Origin: Adhaeribacter soli
Lineage (GTDB): Bacteria > Bacteroidota > Bacteroidia > Cytophagales > Hymenobacteraceae
Assembly: GCF_008727925.1 (NCBI RefSeq)
Contig: NZ_VTWT01000014.1
Location: 1 to 64,000 of the forward strand
DNA: 64,000 nucleotides
Reading direction: 5' to 3'
Every line of letters begins with the position of its first letter. Position 1 is the stretch's first letter. Below are positions 58,742-64,000 of this stretch, one piece after another. The notes beneath the pieces are model-generated. The model ran no database searches, had not been told where the DNA came from, and saw only the letters and a program-made list of their open reading frames with translations. The translations under genes and the position numbers were made by a program.

Positions 58742-59499
58742 CAAATTTATAATTATGAAAAACCTGATGATAATGCTTATCCTATTTCTATTAACTGTAG
58801 GAGCAAAAGCACAGGTTGGAATTATTCAGGATGATGACGGTTACACAAATGTCCGGGAGAAACCAAATGGACAATCTTCTATCATTCATAAATTATATAA
58901 TAATGAAGCGTTTTGGTTTGATTACGAAGAAGGGATAGACATAAATGAATGGATACCTATTTGTATCCCAAAGAATTCTTTTTCATTCAGTTCTACCCAA
59001 CCAGATTGTATAAGTGGTTTTATACATAAATCAAAGTTAAAACCATTAGATAAACTACAGACTTTTAAAGGAGCTGACTTCAAATTTGAATACGTAATCG
59101 AGCCTTTTAAACTGAATAACAGAATTGTAGATAGGTATAATAATGCAGTAGTTGCTATCTCGGGTAGACCAGTTTGGGGAACTGATGGGGACTTTCCAAA
59201 AACGCAAGTTAAAAGTGTTAATGCCAGCGTAAAAGGTAAAAAGATTGAAATACACAGAGCTCTCTATAGCGACATTTACGAATGCACAAATACTTTTAAG
59301 GTTTATAAAAACGGGGATTCTTTTATAGTATATCAATGGAATAGTGATGGAGCAGGTGCCTATCAAATAGTTTGGGTATTTTCCAAGGATGAACTTAAGC
59401 AAAGATTGGTAGGAACAAGAATATAAAGAAAAACAAGGTACAACCACGTGTAAACTTTATGCTTCGGCTGAAGCCTCGCACACAGTTTACACAAGTACG
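58736..59499 (+). mobile_element. Integron-type gene cassette B (one secreted protein gene), candidate
   Basis: The unit runs from TTGTAC (58736-58741) to the G at 59499. Its R'' box GTACAAC (59438-59444) is an exact complement of GTTGTAC formed by G plus its own 5' end, the arrangement of a cassette that can close into a circle. It holds one gene, 58755-59426. Beyond 59499 the bases TTAAAA no longer match R'', which would fit the end of the array where chromosomal sequence resumes. Confidence 0.6.
58755..59426 (+). CDS. Secreted SH3-like domain protein in candidate cassette B
   Basis: The 223-residue protein has a signal peptide (MKNLMIMLILFLLTVGAKA) and then an SH3b-like segment (GIIQDDDGYTNVREKPNGQSSIIHKL), a fold often found in envelope and periplasmic proteins that bind peptidoglycan or other ligands. 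The middle and C-terminal parts (FKFEYVIEPFKLNNRIV; YQIVWVFSKDELKQR) are not recognised. I chose the ATG at 58755 because the signal peptide starts there, although the frame is open to 58713 inside the attC-like site. It is strongly A+T-rich. It should be exported to the periplasm or surface. Function is unknown. Confidence 0.65.
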   Translation: MKNLMIMLILFLLTVGAKAQVGIIQDDDGYTNVREKPNGQSSIIHKLYNNEAFWFDYEEGIDINEWIPICIPKNSFSFSSTQPDCISGFIHKSKLKPLDKLQTFKGADFKFEYVIEPFKLNNRIVDRYNNAVVAISGRPVWGTDGDFPKTQVKSVNASVKGKKIEIHRALYSDIYECTNTFKVYKNGDSFIVYQWNSDGAGAYQIVWVFSKDELKQRLVGTRI

Positions 59500-59505
59500 T
59501 TAAAA
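59438..59505 (+). repeat. attC-like palindrome 2
   Basis: R'' GTACAAC (59438-59444) is followed after three bases by L'' GTGTAAACT (59448-59456), which pairs perfectly with L' AGTTTACAC (59484-59492). Six bases later comes the core GTT (59499-59501). The centre carries a GCTTC/GAAGC hairpin (59461-59474). The plan and spacer lengths match site 1. Confidence 0.65.
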
Positions 59506-59605
59506 ATCCAATAATCCAAACGCTACTTTCACCGTAAAACATAACCAAAGCCTGTAATAAATAACTGGCTATTAATGTTTTACACCATAGAAGGAGGAAA
59601 AAGCC

Positions 59606-59827
59606 ATGAGTCACAAAGAGGATATGGATTACAAAGAAGGCAAAAGCCTACGGAACCAGGATAGTACCGGCAAAGGGGTGGGCGTAAGCGGGCAACAGCC
59701 AGGCAAACACGAAGGCCCGGTTGCTGGCGACGCGACCAATACCAGGGGCCAGAACGTTCCCCGGGTTGAAGGGCACGGACGTGGCGCAAAAAGAGCAAAG
59801 CCAAAGCCGGATAACAATAACGCCTGA
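59606..59827 (+). CDS. Small hydrophilic protein with strong Shine-Dalgarno
   Basis: The 73-residue product is very polar and rich in G, K, D, N and R (GKGVGVSGQQPGKHEGP; GHGRGAKRAKPKPDNNNA), so it is probably disordered. I do not recognise a family. An exact AAGGAGG site (59591-59597) lies 8 bases before the ATG, which is rare for Bacteroidota and supports real expression. It shares these traits with the 104-residue protein at 7560-7874. It is followed by an intrinsic terminator (59872-59900). The location directly after the candidate cassette array is probably coincidental. Confidence 0.65.
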   Translation: MSHKEDMDYKEGKSLRNQDSTGKGVGVSGQQPGKHEGPVAGDATNTRGQNVPRVEGHGRGAKRAKPKPDNNNA

Positions 59828-59871
59828 AACATTTACGCGTATAACTTATCAGGCAATATAATATAACCAGA

Positions 59872-59900
59872 CAAAAGACCTGAGCAACCCTCGGGTCTTT
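59872..59900 (+). terminator. Intrinsic terminator
   Basis: AAAAGACC and GGTCTTTT, with inner GAG/CTC pairs, form a stem followed by GCTTT, about 45 bases after the small hydrophilic gene. Confidence 0.75.
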
Positions 59901-60017
59901 TGCTTTAGCTCATCCTTTAACTCCACATTTCCGGCTTTCCACCTCCGGCAACATTCATCCATTTCTCCCCAAACCTTCCGGCCTGCATTATGTTTTAAGT
60001 CAGTAACGAAAAGCATT

Positions 60018-60968
60018 ATGGCAGAAAAGAAAATTATTGCGGTATTCGGGGCTACCGGAGCGCAAGGCGGCGGTTTGTGCCGCGCCATCCTGAACGATAA
60101 GAACAGCGACTTTACGGTGCGGGCCATTACCCGGAACACCGGTTCGGAAAAAGCCAAAGCCCTGGCCGCGGCCGGCGCCGAAGTGGTGGAAGCCGATATC
60201 GACGATCCGGAAAGCCTGAACCGGGCGCTGAACGGGGCTTTTGGCACGTATTGCGTCACATTTTTCTGGGCGCACTTTTCGCCGGAAAAAGAATACGAAG
60301 AGGCCCGGAACATGGCTCAGGCCGCCAAAAGAGCCGGTTTACAGCACGTGATCTGGTCTACACTGGAAGATACGCGCCAGTATATTCCGCTTTCCGATAA
60401 CCGCATGCCTACCCTGCAGGGCAATTACAAAGTACCGCATTTCGATGCCAAAGGCGCGGCAAACCAACATTTCCGGGACGCCGGCGTGCCTACCACGTTT
60501 CTGCTCACTTCTTTTTACTGGGAAAACCTGATCTATTTCGGAATGGGGCCTAAGAAATCGGAAGATGGCAAACTGGCGATCACGTTCCCGATGGGCGATA
60601 AAAAGCTGGCCGGTATTGCTTCGGAAGACATCGGCAAATGTGCCTACGGTATTTTCAAGCGAGGCAGCGAACTGATCGGAAAAACAGTAGGTATTGCGGG
60701 CGAATTGCTGACCTGCAACCAGATGGCCGACGCCCTTACCAAAGCCTTGGGCCAGGAAGTCCGCTACCAGGAAATTACGCCTGAAACTTACCGCAACCTG
60801 GGGTTTCCCGGAGCCGATGACCTGGGCAATATGTTCCAGTTTTACCGCGATTGTGAAGAAGTTTTCGAAAAGACCCGCAACGTAAAATTAGCCCGGGAAC
60901 TGAACCCGGAGCTGCTGAACTTTGAAAGCTGGCTAAACCAGAATGCCCAACGCCTTCCGTTGGAGTAG
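60018..60968 (+). CDS. NmrA/HSCARG-like NAD(P)-binding protein
   Basis: The 316-residue protein is an atypical short-chain dehydrogenase fold. The dinucleotide loop is GATGAQGGG (residues 11-19), followed by VRAITRNTGSEKAKALAAAGAEVVEADIDD, which is the NmrA-family pattern. YCVTFFWAHFSPEKEYEEARNMAQAAKRAGLQHVIWST and NQHFRDAGVPTTFLLTSFYWENL are also typical. Members of this family act as redox sensors or as oxidoreductases of uncertain substrate. The active-site Tyr-Lys pair of classic SDRs is not evident. It is cytoplasmic and monocistronic. Confidence 0.88.
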   Translation: MAEKKIIAVFGATGAQGGGLCRAILNDKNSDFTVRAITRNTGSEKAKALAAAGAEVVEADIDDPESLNRALNGAFGTYCVTFFWAHFSPEKEYEEARNMAQAAKRAGLQHVIWSTLEDTRQYIPLSDNRMPTLQGNYKVPHFDAKGAANQHFRDAGVPTTFLLTSFYWENLIYFGMGPKKSEDGKLAITFPMGDKKLAGIASEDIGKCAYGIFKRGSELIGKTVGIAGELLTCNQMADALTKALGQEVRYQEITPETYRNLGFPGADDLGNMFQFYRDCEEVFEKTRNVKLARELNPELLNFESWLNQNAQRLPLE

Positions 60969-60996
60969 TATCTAAAAGCTACCTCATAAATCCACC

Positions 60997-61093
60997 TGTT
61001 ATGTTGAGCGATAGCGAAACAACTCGTCGGCTCCTTGTAGTGAAGTTTTCAACTCATAGCCAACGAGGTCCTTCGCTGACGCTCAGGATGACA
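60997..61093. repeat. Inverted pair of family 1 repeats (no gene inside)
   Basis: Arms at 60997-61031 and 61059-61093 have the same makeup as the pair at 34700-34807: a left GTTGAG/AACAACTCG variant and a right standard CCTGAG/GGACCTCG arm. Only 27 bp separate them. Confidence 0.85.
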
Positions 61094-61122
61094 CTTGGCA
61101 AACGGCACCACTACCTACCCCC

Positions 61123-61262
61123 GGCCTGTCCCCCGACAGGCCGGACTATCGCTGCTCCATTCAGATTGGCAACCACCGGACAGTTTACCTTTTTTAGCCG
61201 TTTTCAGGAAGCTTACACAATGTTCATTCCGGCAGTGCTTCCGGACTGTCGGGGGACAGGCC
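61123..61262. repeat. REP-like element with terminal palindromes (family 2, copy 2)
   Basis: It begins with the palindrome GGCCTGTCCCCCGACAGGCC and ends GGACTGTCGGGGGACAGGCC. The ends and parts of the interior (TTACACA, GCAGTGCTTCCGG) match copy 1 at 52751-52902. It lies 29 bases after a family 1 pair. Confidence 0.8.
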
Positions 61263-61460
61263 AGGGTGGAGCCACCGTTTTAGGGTTTTCAAAGGGCTGC
61301 ATTTATGTAAATAATGCAACCGAATAATTTAAACTCCCAGGATTGTGATCTTGTAAAAAATATGGGTTCAAAGCTCAGAAATCACAAGATTCTTCCAGAA
61401 TGACAGAAATAGGGGAATGCCAAGTATTCAAATTAAATTTGTTCTGATTCTTATCTGCAT

Positions 61461-62267
61461 TTATTGTAGCAGTTTCCGGATGGCGGCCAGGTAATCCGGA
61501 TTTTCTGTCATGCCGTTGTGGGACTGGCCTTTTAGGGTATTTAATTGGTCGGTGGGCTTCAGGTGCTTTTGTAACTTTAAAGAGGAACCGTAATAGATCA
61601 CCTCGTCCTGGTCGCCGTGGAAGATCACGATCGGGGCTGCCGTTTTTTCTACGAACTCGTAGGTTTTGAATTTGTATTTCAGAATGGCCGAAGGAATGAT
61701 CGGGTACAGGTTTTTGCCCAGATCGGTAAGGCTGTAATAAGGCGCCTGCAGAATAAGCATTTGGGGTTTGTTCAGGGCGGCGGTACGGGCAGCCGCTGCC
61801 GTCCCGATGGAATAACCCAGCACAATGATCTTTTCTTCCGGGTATTCCTGCTTCATAAGATCATAAGCGGCCTGCACATCGTCGTAGAATTGCTGTTCGC
61901 TGCTTATTTTCCCTCCGCTTTTGCCGTAACCCCGGTAGTCCAGCATGAAAACGTCGTAGCCCAGGTTAGTGTAAATGCTCGCTACCGAACCCCACTCTTC
62001 CACCGAACCGGCATTGCCGTGCAGGTAAAAGATCAGCCCTTTCGAAGCTTCCACCGGAAACAAAAGGCCATGCAGTTTTATGCCGTCAGGGGCTGTAATA
62101 TAGCGCTCCTGAAAGGATTCGCGGAAATGAAACGCATGATCAGGCGGCAGTTTAGAAGGGAAAAAGATTAAGCTTTCCTGTTGAAAAAAGAGCATGGTGC
62201 AACCGGTTAAATACAGTAATGCTAGTAGCGCAAAAATCCGGATGAAAGTTCTTTTCAGAAGATGCAT
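61461..62267 (-). CDS. Alpha/beta hydrolase, predicted lipoprotein
   Basis: The 268-residue protein begins with a hydrophobic signal ending in the lipobox LTGC (Cys23), so it is probably a lipid-anchored envelope protein. The alpha/beta hydrolase core has the oxyanion segment YLHGNAGSVEEW, the nucleophile elbow GYSIG (Ser153) and the acid in FHGDQDEV. The catalytic His lies in GQSHNG near residue 250. The layout (DYRGYGKSGG; LQAPYYSLTDL) fits the BEM46/ABHD13-like group. The substrate is unknown. It converges on the NmrA-like gene across the repeat-filled gap 60969-61460. Confidence 0.88.
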   Translation of the reverse strand: MHLLKRTFIRIFALLALLYLTGCTMLFFQQESLIFFPSKLPPDHAFHFRESFQERYITAPDGIKLHGLLFPVEASKGLIFYLHGNAGSVEEWGSVASIYTNLGYDVFMLDYRGYGKSGGKISSEQQFYDDVQAAYDLMKQEYPEEKIIVLGYSIGTAAAARTAALNKPQMLILQAPYYSLTDLGKNLYPIIPSAILKYKFKTYEFVEKTAAPIVIFHGDQDEVIYYGSSLKLQKHLKPTDQLNTLKGQSHNGMTENPDYLAAIRKLLQ

Positions 62268-62316
62268 TCTCCTACGACTGGTTTAAGGCAGTTTTCCGGC
62301 CTGTTCACCTACCGTT

Positions 62317-63486
62317 TTACGGCTTTTTGGGCTCATTCAGCCGGTTGTATTTGCGCATTACCTGTTGCAGGCGTTCGCCGGGAAGGGCGTAAATGGTATT
62401 TCCGTTAATGCCATCCATGGTTTCTGCCGCTACCATGGCGTTTATAATCGCTTCTTCGGTGGCTTCGGCAGTTGCCTGGTAAAAGGCATCAAGGTAGTCT
62501 TTGGGTATAGATTGCCAGGTTTCCATCGTACCTTTTTCGTTTTGCCGGGCACTTTGGGTGCTGAAGGCCAGGAAAATATCGCCGGAAGAATTACGGCCCA
62601 ATCCGCCGGTGCGGGCTACGCCAACGGTAGCGCGTTTGGCAATTTGTTTTAACTGGGAAGGCAGCAGGGGTGCATTGGTCGCAATTACCACTATTATAGA
62701 GCCGTCCTTTTCCTTGGTGTTGATAATTGGCCGCAAATCGGATACCTCTTTCCCAACCGGCACCCCGGCTACCATCAGATCTTTCCGGCCGCCGAAATTA
62801 CCCTGCACAAAAGCGCCTAAGGTATAAGTTGCCGTATCGAGCTTTACTACCCGCGAAGAGGTTCCGCTGCCGCCTTTGAACAAAAACAAACTCATGCCGG
62901 TGCCGCCGCCTACGTTCCCTTCGGCTACCGGACCGCTCTGGGCATTATCCAGGGCTTCGAAAACATCTTTTCTGGTTACGTGCAGGCCGTTAATATCATT
63001 CAGAATGCCATCGAAGGTTTCGCCTACTACGGGCAGCCCAAAAGAAAAATCGATGAAATCGCCGGAGGAAAAGTTTTTGATGTTCCACTCGCCAATCGCA
63101 TCGCGTACTACTCCTACGCTGTTGGTATTGGTAATGCCGATTGGCCCGGAAGCAGTGCCGTAATCTTCCACGTAAGGCAGACCGGTCATTTCGCCGTCGC
63201 CGTTCAAACTGAACCATGCAGCAGGCACTGCCGCATTGCTTTTCCCTTTGGGCAGAATTACGGTTACGCCGGTACGCACCGGCCCCTTGCCTACCTTGTG
63301 TTTTCCTTTACCTTTAATCAGGGTTTTGTAGCCAACCAGTACGCCCGGCACATCGGTTATGGCATTATGTTTTCCCGGAGTACCGTCGAAGGGAACGCCA
63401 AGGTCGCGGGCGCGGGGCCTGGTTGTCTGGGCCAATAAAGTACCGGCAGATAATAAGGCAGCAGCTAACAAAACAGTGAACTTCAT
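62317..63486 (-). CDS. P1 family peptidase (DmpA-type N-terminal nucleophile aminopeptidase)
   Basis: The 389-residue protein has a signal peptide (MKFTVLLAAALLSAGTLLAQ) and belongs to peptidase family S58, where the precursor cuts itself at a Gly-Ser or Gly-Thr bond to expose the nucleophile. The family marks NAITDVPGVLVGYKT, NVGGGTGMSLF and FKGGSGTSSRVV (the likely self-cleavage region) are visible. It should act in the periplasm on D- or beta-amino acid peptides, as inferred from DmpA and BapA. I chose the ATG at 63486 because the signal peptide begins there, although the frame is open to 63591. A TACTTTTG promoter lies upstream. Its stop is 50 bp from the lipoprotein start, so both may be one leftward operon. 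Confidence 0.9.
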   Translation of the reverse strand: MKFTVLLAAALLSAGTLLAQTTRPRARDLGVPFDGTPGKHNAITDVPGVLVGYKTLIKGKGKHKVGKGPVRTGVTVILPKGKSNAAVPAAWFSLNGDGEMTGLPYVEDYGTASGPIGITNTNSVGVVRDAIGEWNIKNFSSGDFIDFSFGLPVVGETFDGILNDINGLHVTRKDVFEALDNAQSGPVAEGNVGGGTGMSLFLFKGGSGTSSRVVKLDTATYTLGAFVQGNFGGRKDLMVAGVPVGKEVSDLRPIINTKEKDGSIIVVIATNAPLLPSQLKQIAKRATVGVARTGGLGRNSSGDIFLAFSTQSARQNEKGTMETWQSIPKDYLDAFYQATAEATEEAIINAMVAAETMDGINGNTIYALPGERLQQVMRKYNRLNEPKKP

Positions 63487-63525
63487 AAAAAAAACATTAG
63501 CGGGTAATACGTAAACAATCCGGTG

Positions 63526-63533
63526 CAAAAGTA
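63526..63533 (-). promoter_or_regulatory. TAnnTTTG promoter for the P1 peptidase
   Basis: The minus strand reads TACTTTTG, 39 bases upstream of the ATG at 63486. Confidence 0.55.
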
Positions 63534-64000
63534 TGGTTAATTTCGAATACAGGAATAACCGGAACGCTTCAGACAAGCTTAGTCTTTGCAAACAGAAGAG
63601 TGTCGGATTTGGCTACACGGCACCGGAATGGTTTTGCAGGCCCCTAAAAGTTTTGTTTGCCAGGTAAAGGCAGACTGAATAAATGAAGCAGCATTTATCC
63701 TTATTTAATCATTCCGATACAAGGAAAAACCAAAGTTCTGCCTTACCAAATCCCGAAAATAAGGTGGTAAAGCCAGAATAAAAGGACAACCAACTTGATG
63801 AGATTTGGCTACGCCTAACCTTCGGTTTCTCCTGACGTCGAGATGACTGAATAGCTTTTTCCCTGCTAAGTCAGCTAGCCCTGAAGGAAGGGGGGGGCCT
63901 CGAAAGTCAAACCTTGCAAAAAAAAACAAAAGTCCTGGAAATCATAAAATCCGGAAAATCCTGATCCTGATTCAGACAAAAAAAAAAGGCCTGTCGTTGG
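63534..64000. other. Non-coding window end with degenerate repeats
   Basis: No convincing gene. TTTCTCCTGACGTCGAGATG lies at 63825-63844, its reverse complement being CATCTCGACGTCAGGAGAAA. It resembles a dispersed Bacteroidota repeat and could be a degenerate member. An eight-G run lies at 63890-63897. From about 63930, AATCC and TCCTGATTCAG words recur as in other gaps of this window. Confidence 0.5.

Noticed and set aside
61001-61327. Open frame across the repeat region after the NmrA-like gene
   Set aside because: It is made almost entirely of family 1 and family 2 repeat sequence and has no protein-like pattern.
63705-63929. Open minus-strand frame near the right end of the window
   Set aside because: It runs through a degenerate repeat and a G run, and the translated sequence has no recognisable features.

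Overview
The window reads as chromosomal DNA of a member of the phylum Bacteroidota, most likely order Cytophagales and perhaps family Hymenobacteraceae (the family is inference). Several signs agree. Four proteins carry C-terminal type IX secretion sorting domains. Many genes are preceded by the Bacteroidota promoter element TAnnTTTG and usually lack a Shine-Dalgarno site. A DUF2480 protein, outer-membrane barrels of the PF13568 type and a Bacteroidota-type dihydroorotase are present. Coding density is high, and the genes are mostly housekeeping genes in short operons on both strands.

Layout. 0-4 kb, leftward: tsaB-DUF2480, then rpmH-rnpA-S41 protease. 4-8 kb: a frameshifted Pycsar-effector-like membrane gene, an M61 peptidase, a frameshifted GIY-YIG nuclease enclosed by a repeat pair, and two small proteins of unknown function. 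8-12 kb, leftward: PfkB-family kinase, tRNA-His, cation efflux protein, dihydroorotase. 12.2-19.9 kb: a 2578-residue secreted protein with three beta-helix modules. 20-24.5 kb: DEAD-box helicase, a membrane gene broken at a TA repeat, a small membrane transporter-like protein, upp and an acetyltransferase. 24.9-31.6 kb: RemB/Wzi-like outer-membrane protein, ABC exporter, gmhA, YifB/ComM ATPase. 31.8-38 kb: a cell-surface group with three small barrels, a secreted PHP-type hydrolase and a PagL-like deacylase. 38-46.6 kb: mfd, a six-PAS histidine kinase, a C-N hydrolase. 46.7-51.4 kb: two paralogous secreted FG-GAP repeat proteins. 51.4-58 kb: murF, rfbC, a glycosyltransferase, a SirB2-cytochrome c fusion, hflX. 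58.1-59.5 kb: an A+T-rich segment that looks like two integron-type gene cassettes. 59.6-63.5 kb: a small hydrophilic protein, an NmrA-like reductase, a lipoprotein hydrolase and a P1-family peptidase.

The genes suggest a Gram-negative surface-active bacterium. Envelope functions (MurF, GmhA, RfbC, glycosyltransferase, MsbA-like exporter, PagL-like enzyme, barrels, T9SS cargo) sit among information-processing genes (TsaB, RnpA, L34, Mfd, helicase, HflX) and pyrimidine genes (PyrC, Upp).

The most unusual material lies between genes. (1) At 58.1-59.5 kb, three unrecognised A+T-rich genes lie between two attC-like imperfect palindromes whose R'' boxes match the 5' ends of their own units, which is the geometry of excisable integron cassettes. 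No integrase is visible here. (2) A roughly 35-bp repeat occurs three times as an inverted pair, and one pair encloses only a GIY-YIG nuclease gene. (3) At 41.65-42.07 kb about ten different short hairpins are packed into about 400 bp. One of them has a second copy at 55.5 kb with a paired, compensatory base change. (4) Several more intergenic elements of 100-150 bp are bounded by inverted repeats. Three genes are interrupted by small indels. These may be real decay, phase variation or sequencing error, and I cannot tell which from the sequence alone.
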